A DNA stretch of 64,000 nt from CAKZKT01 sp034434235 (GCA_034434235.1 DAOTZV010000004.1:23132-87131), one strand, 5' to 3'. Positions 24,964 to 33,947 are shown, numbered from the stretch's first letter. Made by a program: numbers and translations. The notes: generated from the sequence alone by a model not told the origin.

Positions 24964-25911
24964 ATGAACCGAACACCGAAAAGGTTCTTGCCCTGGCTCG
25001 CGCTGTGGTGGGCATCGGCCGTGCTGATCGGCGGTTTGCTCTTGCTCGGCGCGAGCGCCGCGGCGCAGGCGCCGGCGCTGACGATCGACCGGGCATCGTT
25101 GCGGTTGTGGCCCGAATACGACGATCCCGGCCTGCTGGTCATCCTGTCGGGCGCGTTCACCGGCACCATCGCCTTCCCCCAACCGATCGCGTTCCCGATC
25201 CCGGCCAACGCGCGCGGCATCCAGGCCACCTACATCGGGGAAGACGGCAATCTGTACAACCAGCCCTGGCAGGTGGTAGACGGCAAGTTGACCTATTCGC
25301 TCCCGCGGCCGCAGTTTCAGATCGAGTTCTACCTCGACCGGCCGCCGTCGGGCAATCAACGCGAGCTGAGCTACACCTTCGAAACGCCCTACGCCATCGA
25401 CGAGCTGACCGTTTCCTTCCAGCAGCCGGCGCGCGCCGCGGGCTTCTCCGCGCAGCCGACGCCGGAAGAGTCGTTCCAGGGCAGCGACGGGTTCACCTAT
25501 TATGCTTTCGTCCGCAGGGGCCTCAAGGCCGGCGACAAGCTGCCGCTGACCATGCGTTATGTCAAAAACGACCAGGGGCTTTCAGTGGCGCAGGCCAGAT
25601 TGGAGGCCGGCAGCGCCGCCGCACCGGTCTCTGCACCGAACGCTCCATCTGCCAGCGCGATCCCCCCCTGGCTCCCTTACCTGTTGATCGGCCTGGGCGC
25701 GGCCGCGCTGGTCGGCGCCGGGAGCTACTGGTATCTCCGCCTGCGGCCGCCGGCGACGCCCCAGGCGCTGCCCCCGACCGCCCAAGGCCGGGCGAAGGGC
25801 CCGGCACCGTCCGTGCCGGCCGGCAGGGCGGTGTTCTGCACCCGCTGCGGACACCGGTTCGGCCCGGAGGATCGCTTCTGCGCGCAATGCGGCGCGCCGC
25901 GCAAGGGGTAA
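24964..25911 (+). CDS. Exported membrane-anchored protein with C-terminal zinc ribbon
   Basis: This 315-residue protein starts with a signal or anchor segment (PWLALWWASAVLIGGLLLLG, ending near SAAAQA). A beta-rich extracytoplasmic domain follows (LTIDRASLRLWPEYDDPGLL, YTFETPYAIDELTVSFQQP). A second membrane segment at about residues 240-262 leads to a short cytosolic tail ending in a zinc ribbon (CTRCGHRFGPEDRFCAQCG). The first gene behind the 24896 promoter, it stands 31 bp before ccmH. The same tail form (EDRFCAxCG) recurs in the 29695-30177 protein of this operon. The exact role is unknown; the position suggests a link to cytochrome or redox-protein assembly. Confidence 0.75.
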   Translation: MNRTPKRFLPWLALWWASAVLIGGLLLLGASAAAQAPALTIDRASLRLWPEYDDPGLLVILSGAFTGTIAFPQPIAFPIPANARGIQATYIGEDGNLYNQPWQVVDGKLTYSLPRPQFQIEFYLDRPPSGNQRELSYTFETPYAIDELTVSFQQPARAAGFSAQPTPEESFQGSDGFTYYAFVRRGLKAGDKLPLTMRYVKNDQGLSVAQARLEAGSAAAPVSAPNAPSASAIPPWLPYLLIGLGAAALVGAGSYWYLRLRPPATPQALPPTAQGRAKGPAPSVPAGRAVFCTRCGHRFGPEDRFCAQCGAPRKG

Positions 25912-25942
25912 CACGAAACGAAGCTTGCAGGAGTCCGAACAG

Positions 25943-26446
25943 ATGACAGATCTACGCGCCGCCGTGTGGCGGCTGATGGCGATCGGCCTGCTGCTCGCGC
26001 TGTGGCTGGGGGCCGGCGGCCCGGCCTCGGCGCAGACGCCGACGCCCAACCAGATCAACGCCGTCGCCAAAGAGCTGTGGTGTCCGCTGTGCAACGGCGT
26101 GCGGCTCGATAATTGCGAGCTGCAGGCTTGCATCCAGATGAGGGAAGTGATCGCCCAAAAGCTGATGGCCGGCGAGAGCAAGGAGCAGATCAAAGCCTAC
26201 TTCGTCCAACAGTACGGCGATGTCGTGTTGGGCGCGCCTTCGCGCGAAGGGTTCAACCTCCTGGCGTGGCTGTTGCCCGTCCTGATCGTCCTGGTGGCGG
26301 CCGGGTGGCTCGTCTTCCTGGTGCGCATCTGGACGCGACGCCGCGCGCCGGCCGCGGCAACCGCGGCGGCCGGCCCGGCATCGGCCGGCGCCACGCGAGA
26401 CGACTACCTCAAACGGGTGGACGAGGAGCTGCGGAAGTACGAGTAG
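25943..26446 (+). CDS. ccmH: Cytochrome c-type biogenesis protein CcmH
   Basis: CcmH is the membrane-anchored thiol oxidoreductase subunit that presents reduced apocytochrome c to the heme lyase. The protein has 167 residues: a signal peptide (to about residue 30, ending ASAQ), then a three-helix domain, a TM at about 110-128, and a charged tail. The usual LRCxxCQ active site is replaced by LWCPLCNGVRLDNCELQAC, so the CxxC pair is kept and two further cysteines follow. IAQKLMAGESKEQIKAYFV and QYGDVVLGAP match the family. The ATG at 25943 follows AGGAG at 9 nt. Confidence 0.9.
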   Translation: MTDLRAAVWRLMAIGLLLALWLGAGGPASAQTPTPNQINAVAKELWCPLCNGVRLDNCELQACIQMREVIAQKLMAGESKEQIKAYFVQQYGDVVLGAPSREGFNLLAWLLPVLIVLVAAGWLVFLVRIWTRRRAPAAATAAAGPASAGATRDDYLKRVDEELRKYE

Positions 26447-26506
26447 CAGGGTCGGGAGGAGAGCACCGACCTGGGCCTGGATTGCTGACTACGGACGGGC
26501 AAGCAC

Positions 26507-26974
26507 ATGTTGACTATCCTGCAAGGTGAACGCATCGGCCGTACGGCCGGCATGTTCGTCGGTTGTTCGGGCGTCGTCTTCGACGGGGAGCGGCGCAAGA
26601 TCCTGCTCACGCGGCGGGCCGACAACGGACGCTGGTGCCTGCCGGGCGGCCACGTGGAGCCGGGCGAGACGGTCGCCGAGGCCTGCATCCGCGAGATGCG
26701 AGAGGAGACCGGCCTCGAAGTGCGCATCGTGCGCCTGATCGGCGTCTACAGCAGCCCCAACTTCGTGCTCGACTACGGCGAGCGGGGCCGCTTCCAGGTG
26801 GTCGGCCTCAACTTCGAGGTCGAGCCGATCGGCGGCGAGCTGGGCCTGAGCAACGAAACGACCGCAGTGGGCTACTTTTCGGCCGACGAGATCGCCCGAC
26901 TCGACCTGTTGGAACACCATCGCGAGCGCATCGCGGACGCGTTCGCGGATGGCGAAACGACCTTTGTGCGTTAA
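26507..26974 (+). CDS. Nudix hydrolase
   Basis: This is a small cytosolic pyrophosphohydrolase of 155 residues. The complete Nudix box GGHVEPGETVAEACIREM continues into REETGLEV, which supplies the Mg2+-binding glutamates. It begins with a MutT-like strand (GMFVGCSGVVFDGERRKILL). The substrate (nucleotide, sugar-nucleotide or other X-linked diphosphate) cannot be told. It is out of place between ccmH and the thioredoxin gene of a cytochrome c operon. Confidence 0.92.
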   Translation: MLTILQGERIGRTAGMFVGCSGVVFDGERRKILLTRRADNGRWCLPGGHVEPGETVAEACIREMREETGLEVRIVRLIGVYSSPNFVLDYGERGRFQVVGLNFEVEPIGGELGLSNETTAVGYFSADEIARLDLLEHHRERIADAFADGETTFVR

Positions 26975-26986
26975 GGACGGCATGGC

Positions 26987-27559
26987 ATGACCACATCCAC
27001 CGATCACGCTCCCGCGCCGACGCGCCGGCTTCCGGCATGGGCCATCGGCCTGGGGATTATCGTCGTCTTTGTGGCCGGACTGCTGGCGCTCTTGCTGCTG
27101 AAGCCGCCGCAGAAGAGCCTCTGCGATGAGGCCGCGCCCGACTTCACTCTGACCCTCTTCCCCGAATATCGCGGCGGCTTCAGCGGCGACACGCTCGCCC
27201 TGGCCGAGTTGAAAGGGAAAGGGGTAGTGCTCAACTTCTGGGCGAGCTGGTGCGGCCCCTGCGAAGAAGAGGCCGCGGCCCTGGAAGCCGCCTGGCGACA
27301 GTACAGGGATAAAGGGATCGTGTTCGTCGGCGTGGACTATCTCGACCAGGACCCGGCGGCCAAACGCTACCTGCAAAAGTTCAACATCACCTATCCCAAC
27401 GGCCCCGATCTGGCCAGCAAGATCTCGAAGCGCTACGCCATTCGCGGCGTGCCCGAGACCTTCTTCATTGACCCGCAAGGGAAGATCGTCGGGTGCCGCA
27501 AGATCGGCCCGCTCAGCGAGGCGGAGCTGAGACAGCGCATCGCGCAGATCATGCCATAG
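26987..27559 (+). CDS. TlpA/ResA-like membrane thioredoxin (CcmG function)
   Basis: This membrane-anchored thiol-disulfide reductase has 190 residues. Residues 17-37 form a single TM anchor (AIGLGIIVVFVAGLLALLLL). The thioredoxin-like domain has VLNFWASWCGPCEEEAAALE (active site WCGPC), a cis-proline in IRGVPETFFIDPQGKIV, and the central insertion typical of TlpA/ResA/CcmG. It probably reduces the apocytochrome c heme-binding cysteines or CcmH. It starts 12 bp after the Nudix stop and is followed about 11 bp later by ccmF. Confidence 0.92.
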   Translation: MTTSTDHAPAPTRRLPAWAIGLGIIVVFVAGLLALLLLKPPQKSLCDEAAPDFTLTLFPEYRGGFSGDTLALAELKGKGVVLNFWASWCGPCEEEAAALEAAWRQYRDKGIVFVGVDYLDQDPAAKRYLQKFNITYPNGPDLASKISKRYAIRGVPETFFIDPQGKIVGCRKIGPLSEAELRQRIAQIMP

Positions 27560-27570
27560 GACTGATGATT

Positions 27571-29625
27571 ATGTCTATCACTGATGTCGGTTACATCGCT
27601 TTCGTTCTGGCGCTCGTGCTGAGCCTGTACGGCATCGTAGTGTCGGTGCTCGGCGCGCGGCGCAACCTGCCCGAGCTGGTGGCCAGCGGCCGCAACGCCA
27701 CCTACGTCGTCGGCGGCCTGGTGCTGATCGCCGCGCTCACCCTCTGGTACGCGCTGCTCACCAACCAGTTCCAGGTCGAGTTCATCGCTACCCACAGCGA
27801 ACGCAACCTGCCCACCTTCTACAAGATCTCGGCCCTGTGGGGCGGCCAGGCCGGCTCGCTCACCTTCTGGACGCTGCTCCTGTGCGGCTTCGCCGTGGCC
27901 GCCACCTGGTTCTTCCGCAACGAGCAACCCGGTCTTCGCCCTTATGTAAACTCCGTGCTCCTGTTGACCATCGCCTTCTTCGCGACGATCGTGCTCTTCG
28001 CGGCCAATCCGTTCGAGAAATTCTGGCGCGGCGCGGGCGGCCAGATCGTCACGGCCGTGTGGCCGCCGGCGGGCGCCACGCCCTTCATCCCGGCCGACGG
28101 CCAGGGGTTGAACCCACAGCTTCAGAACTACTGGATGGTGATCCATCCCATCATGCTCTACCTGGGCTTCGTGGGCCTGACGGTGCCGTTTGCCTTCGCG
28201 GTGGCCGCGCTGATCACGGGCCAGCTCGGCAACGCCTGGATCAGGCTCGTTCGCAAGTGGACCCTCATCCCGTGGCTCTTCCTGAGCATCGGCATCATCA
28301 TGGGCTCGCAGTGGGCCTATGTCGAGCTGGGCTGGGGCGGCTATTGGGCGTGGGACCCGGTGGAAAACGCCTCGTTCCTGCCCTGGCTGACCGCCACCGC
28401 CTTCGTGCACAGCATCATGATCCAGGAGCGCCGCGGCATGCTCAAGGTCTGGAACATGGTGCTGATCTGGCTCACCTGGGAGCTGACCCTCTTCGGCACC
28501 TTCCTGACCCGCAGCGGGGTGATCGAATCGGTGCATTCGTTCGCCCTCTCGCCCATCGGGCCGATGTTCGCCGTGTTCATCGTGGCCACCCTGGTGGCCT
28601 ATCTGGCGCTGCTGCTCTGGCGCATGCCGCTGTTGAAGAGCGAGAACCAGCTCGACGCCGTGCTCTCGCGCGAGACCGCCTTCCTCTCGCAGAACGTCAT
28701 CTTCGTGGTGATCATGCTCGCCACGCTGCTCGGCACGATGTTCCGGCCGATCTCCGAATGGGTGACCGGCAACAAGATCTCGCTCAACGCGCCCTACTTC
28801 CAGCAGGTCAACGGCCCGATCTTCTTCGTATTGTTGCTGCTGATGGGAGCGGCGCCGCTGCTGGCGTGGCGGCGCTCGGGCCCGGAGACGTTGCGGCGCA
28901 ACTTCGCGTTGCCGGTCGCCGCGGCGCTGCTCGGGGCCGTCGTGCTCTACGCGTTCGGGATGCGCAACCCGGCCGGCCTCATCGGCCTCGCCGCGCTGAT
29001 CTTCGTCTTCGCGGGCATCGTCCAGGAGTACGTGCGCGGGGTGCAGGCTCGTCGGCACTCGACCGGTGAGCCGGTTGCCGCGGCCCTGGTCAACCTGGTG
29101 CGGCGCAACGGCCGGCGCTACGGCGGCTACATCGTCCACATCGGCGTGCTGATGATCGCCCTGGGCATCATCGGCAACGAATTCTTCCAGTCGGAGTCGG
29201 AGGCCAACCTGCGGCCCGGCCAGACGATCAGCGTGGCCAACTATGTGCTCACCTATCGCGGCCTGGAGGCCAGCCGGGGGCCGAACTACACCGAATACAC
29301 CGCCCGGCTCGACATCCGGCGCAGCGGCCGGCCGGCCGGCCAGGTCTTTCCGAAGAAACATCTCTACGACAAGAACCCTGAACAGCCCATGACCGAGGTC
29401 GGCCTGGTGCCCGGACCCATCGAAGACGTCTACGTGGTACTGGCCGGCTTTGAGAACAACGGCAGCACCGCCTCCTTCAAGGTCTACATCAACCCGTTGA
29501 TGTCGTGGATGTGGATCGGCGAGCTCTTCCTGGTATTGGGAGTACTGATCGGCATCTGGCCGCGCCGGACGGTCGCTGTGGTCACCGCCCGTGCCCCCGC
29601 GCCCGGCGCAACTCAACCGGCCTGA
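27571..29625 (+). CDS. ccmF: Cytochrome c heme lyase subunit CcmF
   Basis: CcmF is the multi-spanning membrane protein that ligates heme to apocytochrome c. It has about 684 residues with some 14-15 hydrophobic segments. The family signature is clear: ALWGGQAGSLTFW near the N-terminus, the WWD heme-handling motif in GGYWAWDPVENASFLPWL, then LFGTFLTRSGVIESVHSFA. A periplasmic loop precedes the last TM (SWMWIGELFLVLGVLIGIWP). The ATG at 27571 lies 9 nt after AGGA; one at 27565 is also in frame. The presence of CcmF and CcmH shows a system I-type pathway, but no CcmABCDE genes are in this window. Confidence 0.95.
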   Translation: MSITDVGYIAFVLALVLSLYGIVVSVLGARRNLPELVASGRNATYVVGGLVLIAALTLWYALLTNQFQVEFIATHSERNLPTFYKISALWGGQAGSLTFWTLLLCGFAVAATWFFRNEQPGLRPYVNSVLLLTIAFFATIVLFAANPFEKFWRGAGGQIVTAVWPPAGATPFIPADGQGLNPQLQNYWMVIHPIMLYLGFVGLTVPFAFAVAALITGQLGNAWIRLVRKWTLIPWLFLSIGIIMGSQWAYVELGWGGYWAWDPVENASFLPWLTATAFVHSIMIQERRGMLKVWNMVLIWLTWELTLFGTFLTRSGVIESVHSFALSPIGPMFAVFIVATLVAYLALLLWRMPLLKSENQLDAVLSRETAFLSQNVIFVVIMLATLLGTMFRPISEWVTGNKISLNAPYFQQVNGPIFFVLLLLMGAAPLLAWRRSGPETLRRNFALPVAAALLGAVVLYAFGMRNPAGLIGLAALIFVFAGIVQEYVRGVQARRHSTGEPVAAALVNLVRRNGRRYGGYIVHIGVLMIALGIIGNEFFQSESEANLRPGQTISVANYVLTYRGLEASRGPNYTEYTARLDIRRSGRPAGQVFPKKHLYDKNPEQPMTEVGLVPGPIEDVYVVLAGFENNGSTASFKVYINPLMSWMWIGELFLVLGVLIGIWPRRTVAVVTARAPAPGATQPA

Positions 29626-29635
29626 CAGGTTTGAC

Positions 29636-29680
29636 GTGTTCACGTGTTCACGTGTTCACGTTTTACGTTTTACGTTTCAC
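29636..29680. repeat. GTGTTCAC octamers followed by heptamer repeats
   Basis: Three tandem copies of ACGTGTTC (period 8) run into ACGTTTT / ACGTTTC units (period 7). The block fills most of the ccmF to ccmI-like gap. It belongs to the same AACGT-type repeat family seen at 18791, 53921 and 56946. Confidence 0.75.
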
Positions 29681-29694
29681 TTTCCAGGACCACC

Positions 29695-30177
29695 ATGCTC
29701 ATCATCCTGACCATCCTCATCGCCGCGGCCGCGCTGCTGATCGTGGCGTATCCGATCATCGCCAGGTCGCGAGAAACCGAACCGGCCGTCAGCCCGGCCC
29801 AGGAGGAGCTGGCCGAGCTGATGGCGCGGCGCGACGCCGTGTTCCAGGCGCTGCGCGATCTGAGCTTCGACCGTCAGGTCGGCAAGGTGACCGCCGAAGA
29901 CTTCGCCGTCTTCGAGGCCAACCTCAAGCAAGCCGCGGCCGAGGCATTGGCCGCGCTGGACGAGTGGGAAGCGGCCGCGGATAGGGCGCTGGATGCCGTG
30001 CTCGAGCGGGCGATTGCCGCGCGGCGCGCTGCTCTGGCGGCCGGCGACCGCACCTGTCCCGCCTGCGGCCGGCCGGCCGCGGCCGAGGACCGTTTCTGCG
30101 CATGGTGCGGCACCGCCTTGCCTGCGGCCGAGCCGAGGCCCGCCGATGCACGCACTCTTCCCTCCCTATCTGGATGA
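29695..30177 (+). CDS. CcmI-like membrane protein with C-terminal zinc ribbon
   Basis: This 160-residue protein has one N-terminal membrane segment (MLIILTILIAAAALLIVAYP). A helical region follows that resembles the start of CcmI-type proteins (LMARRDAVFQALRDLSFDRQ, VGKVTAEDF). A C-terminal zinc ribbon of two CxxC pairs (CPACGRPAAAEDRFCAWCG) completes it. Its place after ccmF fits a cytochrome c assembly role. The last 32 bases overlap the glnE-like gene, which could couple their translation. The zinc ribbon tail resembles that of the 24964-25911 protein. Confidence 0.78.
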   Translation: MLIILTILIAAAALLIVAYPIIARSRETEPAVSPAQEELAELMARRDAVFQALRDLSFDRQVGKVTAEDFAVFEANLKQAAAEALAALDEWEAAADRALDAVLERAIAARRAALAAGDRTCPACGRPAAAEDRFCAWCGTALPAAEPRPADARTLPSLSG

Positions 30178-33100
30178 AGAAGGAGCCCGGCGCCTGATCG
30201 CGGGGGTCGGCTTCGCCGATCCGGCCGCGGCAGCCCGCAGCGTGCGCGACCTGGCCATGATTCCGGGCGCGGCGTCCCATCTCGGCCGCCTCTGGCCCTG
30301 GCTGGTGACGGCCCTGGAAGGAGCCGCCAGCCCCGATCGGGCGCTGATCAACCTGACCCGCTTCGTCCAGGCCGCGGCCGACGGCGCCGCGCTGCTGGCC
30401 CGCCTGGCCGACGATCGGCGCCTGACCGAGATGCTGATCACCCTGTTCGCAGGGAGTCAGTTTCTCACCGAGATCCTGTTGCGCAACGGCCCCGACCTGG
30501 CGCGATTCACCGACCGGCGCGCGTTGGCCCGGCTCAAGACCGCGGACCAATTCGCCGCCGAAGCGCGCGCCGCCCTCCATGCCGTAGTAGGAGCGCACGG
30601 CCGTGCGTCCCTACCCGCATCCGACGGCCCGGCTTTCTTGCCGGCCGCGCTCGACCTCTTGCGCCGCTACCAGCGAGAGGAGCTGTTGCGCATCGGGCTT
30701 TGCGATCTATGCGGCCTCCTCGACCTGCCGTCGGTCACCCAACAGCTTGCCAACCTGGCCGAAGGGGTGGTCGGCGTTGCGCTCGAGCTGGCAGCCGACC
30801 AGACGGCCACCGATCCGGCCGGCTTCACCGTGCTGGCGCTGGGCAAGCTGGGCAGCGGCGAGCTGAACTACAGCTCGGACATCGACCTGATCTTCCTGGC
30901 CGACGGAGATGCCGACCGCTACCAGCGCATGGCCGAGCGGCTGATCGCCGTGCTCTCTGAGGCGACGGCCGAAGGCTTCCTCTATCGCGTGGACATGCGC
31001 CTGCGGCCCTGGGGCGCGGTCGGCCCGCTGATCGCCACCGTGCCCGGGTACATCAAATACCTGAAGGAGACGGCCCGGCTCTGGGAAAAGCAGGCGCTCT
31101 TGCGCGCCCGGCCGATCGCCGGGGAGCGCGCGCTCGGCCAGGCGTTTCTGGCGAGCGCGGCCGATCTGATCTTCGCCACCGATCGCCAGGCCGTGCGCGC
31201 CGATGTCCACGCCATGAAGCAGCGCACCGAAGCGCGCCTGCGCGAAACCGGCCGCGATCGGGGCGAGGTCAAGCTGGGCGAGGGATCCATCCGCGACGTG
31301 GAGTTCGTCGTTCAGTTCCTGCAACTGACGCACGGCGCGGCATATCCCGACCTGCGCGGGGGCGCCATCCTCGAGCTGCTCGACCGTCTGGCCGAACACG
31401 GCCTGATCACGGCCGATGAACACCGCATCCTGTCGGAAGGATATGTTTTCCTGCGCACGGTGGAACACTATCTGCAGATCCTGGACTATCGCCAGACCCA
31501 TATCCTGCCGACCCATCCGGCCGATCTGCGCTATCTGGCCCGGCGCCTGGGCTACATCGGTCCCCAGGCGGCCGAGCGCTTCGTCACCCGTTACCAGCAA
31601 CACAGCGCGGCCGTGCGCGCCATCTACTGGCGCCACCTGGCTGCACCCGAAAGCCCATCAGGAGGACCTGCCATGACAAAGGCTGTCGGACAGCCCTCTC
31701 TTGCGGCGGCGAACCAGCCGGCCGCCGACCCCGCCGAGGTGCAACTGCGCCGCCATATCGCCCGCATGTCGCCATCCTATGCCGAGGCGTTCAGCGAGCA
31801 GGAGATCCGCCGCCACGCCGATCTGGCCGGCCGGCTCAGCGACTCCAATCCGGTCGAGGTGCGGGCCGAGCAGGTCGGCGACTCGCGGTGGCGGGTGACC
31901 ATCGTCGCCTACGACTATCTGGGCGAGCTGTCGGCCATTTGCGGACTGCTCTTTGCCGACGGCTTCAACATCATTGACGGCCAGGTGTTCACCTACGAAG
32001 CCGAAGCCGACAACGGATCGGCCGCGGCCGACGGCCGGCCGGGCCGGCGGAAGATCGTGGACGTCTTCACCGTAGATTCGACCCAGGCCGAAGCCCGGGC
32101 CGGCCAGGACGTGCTCGGCAAAGAGCTATGGCTGAGCTATGCCGGCAACCTGGCCGCGCTGTTGCGCCTGCTGCACGGCCGCCAGCAGCGCGAAGCCCTG
32201 GGCGCGCTCGTGAAACGGGTGGCGGCCGCCATGCAGGCCATGCCGCCGACCGCTCCCATCCTGCACCCCGTGGAGATCGAGATTGACAACGATTCTTCCG
32301 ACCGCTACACCATCCTGCGCATAGATGCCCCCGACACGGCCGGCTTCCTGTACGAATTCACCAATGCCCTGGCGCTCAACGGCGTCTACATCGCCCAGGT
32401 TTCGGTCAATTCCATCGGCAATCGAGTGCACGACATCCTCTACGTCACCGATGTCCAGGGGCGCAAGATCACCGACCCCAACAAGCAACGCGAGCTGCGC
32501 GCTGCCACCGTGCTGGTCAAACATTTCACGCACCTGTTGCCCCTCTCGCCCAATCCCGAGGCCGCGCTGATCCACTTCAACGAATACCTGGGCGAGCTCT
32601 TCCGCCGGCCCTCGTGGCCCGACGAGCTGGCCTCGCTGGAGCGCCCCGAAGTGCTCAGCGCGCTGGCGCGGCTGCTGGGCGTGAGCGAATTCCTGTGGGA
32701 CGACTTCCTGCGCATGCAATACGCCAACCTCTTCCCGGTAGTGGAGGATGTGGCCGCGCTGGCGCGACCTAAGGATCGCGACGTGCTGAAGGCCGAGCTG
32801 GCCGCTGAGCTGGCCGCCGCGGCCGACGGCCAGGAACGACGCCGCCGGCTCAACGCATTCAAAGACCGGGAGATGTTCCGCATTGACATGCGCCACATCA
32901 TGGGCCATGCGCCCGAATTCGGCCAGTTCGCGGCCGAGCTGACCGACCTGGTCGAGACGGTGGTGGCGGCCGCCGCCGATCTGGTGTTGGCCGAGCTGAT
33001 CGCCCAGTACGGGGAGCCGCGCGGGGACGACGGCGCGCCGATTCCCCTGGCGGTATGCGCGCTGGGCAAATGCGGCGGCCGCGAGCTGGGCTACGCCTCG

Positions 33101-33889
33101 GACATCGAGGTGATGTTCGTCTACGGCGGGCCGGGCCAGACGAGCGGGCCGCGCGTGCTCAGCGCGACCGAATTCTTCGAGCGGCTCGTGGCCGGCTTCA
33201 AGGCGGCCATCTGGGCGCGCCGCGAGGGGATCTTCGAGATTGATTTGGACCTGCGGCCCTACGGCAAGGCCGGAAGCCTGGCCGTCTCGTTCGATGCCTT
33301 TCGCCGCTACTTTGCGCCGGCCGGCCCGGCCTGGAGCTACGAGCGCCAGGCGCTCATCAAGCTGCGCGCCATCGCCGGCGACCCCGCATTCGGCCGCCAG
33401 GTGGAGGCGCTGCGCGACGAGCTCGTCTACACCCCGCTGCCGTTCGACGTGGCCGCCATGCGCGCCATGCGCGAACGGCAGCTCCGCCATCTGGTCACCC
33501 CCGGCACGATCAACGCCAAATTCAGTCCGGGCGGGCTGGTGGATGTAGAATACACGGTACAGGGCCTCCAGATGATGTACGGCCACGCGCATCCCGAGAT
33601 CCGTCTGACGAACACCCAGGCGGCCATCCGTGCGCTGGCTCAGGCCGACATCATCTCGGTCGAAAACGCGGCCCGCTTGAGCGAGGCGCTCCTCTTCCTG
33701 CGCGAGCTGATCAACGCCCTGCGGGTGGTGCGCGGCAACAGCAAAGACCTCACCGTGCCGCCGGAGGGCAGCGAGGAGTTCGCGTTCCTGGCGCGGCGCC
33801 TGGGCTACGGCAACGAGCCCGGCCGCCTGCGAGGCGACCTGATGCACCATCTGGAATGGGTGCGCCGGCTCAACGCGCGGCTGCTATGA
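30146..33889 (+). CDS. glnE: GlnE-type glutamine synthetase adenylyltransferase with two internal ACT domains
   Basis: This is a large regulator of 1247 residues, against about 950 in E. coli GlnE. GlnE adds and removes AMP on glutamine synthetase. An N-terminal helical part leads to the first nucleotidyltransferase domain (GKLGSGELNYSSDIDLIFL, Asp245/Asp247; YRVDMRLRPWG) and a helical GlnE domain (VKLGEGSIRDVEFVVQFLQL). Two ACT domains then follow: one from about residue 580 (WRVTIVAYDYLGELSAICGL) and one from about 719 (YTILRIDAPDTAGFLYEFTN). The second nucleotidyltransferase domain has GKCGGRELGYASDIEVMFVY, where the second metal ligand is Glu988 instead of Asp, then IDLDLRPYGKAG and the helical FSPGGLVDVEYTVQGLQMMY. 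ACT pairs bind glutamine in GlnD, so this protein may sense glutamine directly. The ATG follows GAGG. Residues 146-154 come from a palindromic repeat. Confidence 0.9.
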   Translation: MHALFPPYLDEEGARRLIAGVGFADPAAAARSVRDLAMIPGAASHLGRLWPWLVTALEGAASPDRALINLTRFVQAAADGAALLARLADDRRLTEMLITLFAGSQFLTEILLRNGPDLARFTDRRALARLKTADQFAAEARAALHAVVGAHGRASLPASDGPAFLPAALDLLRRYQREELLRIGLCDLCGLLDLPSVTQQLANLAEGVVGVALELAADQTATDPAGFTVLALGKLGSGELNYSSDIDLIFLADGDADRYQRMAERLIAVLSEATAEGFLYRVDMRLRPWGAVGPLIATVPGYIKYLKETARLWEKQALLRARPIAGERALGQAFLASAADLIFATDRQAVRADVHAMKQRTEARLRETGRDRGEVKLGEGSIRDVEFVVQFLQLTHGAAYPDLRGGAILELLDRLAEHGLITADEHRILSEGYVFLRTVEHYLQILDYRQTHILPTHPADLRYLARRLGYIGPQAAERFVTRYQQHSAAVRAIYWRHLAAPESPSGGPAMTKAVGQPSLAAANQPAADPAEVQLRRHIARMSPSYAEAFSEQEIRRHADLAGRLSDSNPVEVRAEQVGDSRWRVTIVAYDYLGELSAICGLLFADGFNIIDGQVFTYEAEADNGSAAADGRPGRRKIVDVFTVDSTQAEARAGQDVLGKELWLSYAGNLAALLRLLHGRQQREALGALVKRVAAAMQAMPPTAPILHPVEIEIDNDSSDRYTILRIDAPDTAGFLYEFTNALALNGVYIAQVSVNSIGNRVHDILYVTDVQGRKITDPNKQRELRAATVLVKHFTHLLPLSPNPEAALIHFNEYLGELFRRPSWPDELASLERPEVLSALARLLGVSEFLWDDFLRMQYANLFPVVEDVAALARPKDRDVLKAELAAELAAAADGQERRRRLNAFKDREMFRIDMRHIMGHAPEFGQFAAELTDLVETVVAAAADLVLAELIAQYGEPRGDDGAPIPLAVCALGKCGGRELGYASDIEVMFVYGGPGQTSGPRVLSATEFFERLVAGFKAAIWARREGIFEIDLDLRPYGKAGSLAVSFDAFRRYFAPAGPAWSYERQALIKLRAIAGDPAFGRQVEALRDELVYTPLPFDVAAMRAMRERQLRHLVTPGTINAKFSPGGLVDVEYTVQGLQMMYGHAHPEIRLTNTQAAIRALAQADIISVENAARLSEALLFLRELINALRVVRGNSKDLTVPPEGSEEFAFLARRLGYGNEPGRLRGDLMHHLEWVRRLNARLL
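30587..30614. repeat. GCGCACGGCCGTGCG palindromic element inside glnE
   Basis: A 28-bp near-palindrome with arms GTAGGAGCGCACGG and CCGTGCGTCCCTAC lies in frame in the coding sequence and is translated as VGAHGRASL. The same element is found in the larA-like gene at 44935-44956, translated VGAHGRAPL, and as a half copy at 42075-42092. Confidence 0.8.
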
Positions 33890-33947
33890 GGTTGAGATTA
33901 AGCTTAACCTCGGCCTTAGCCTCAGCCTCAGCAAAGGAGGAAGTCAC

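Noticed and set aside
27433..29643. 736-codon minus-strand open frame opposite ccmF
   Set aside because: It is a codon-bias shadow: the product is full of His, Asp and Arg and shows no family, while ccmF on the plus strand has all its signatures.
33888..33911. Hairpin over the glnE stop as a rho-independent terminator
   Set aside because: The 9-bp stem includes a G-U pair and no T-run follows; CCTCAG repeats come instead.
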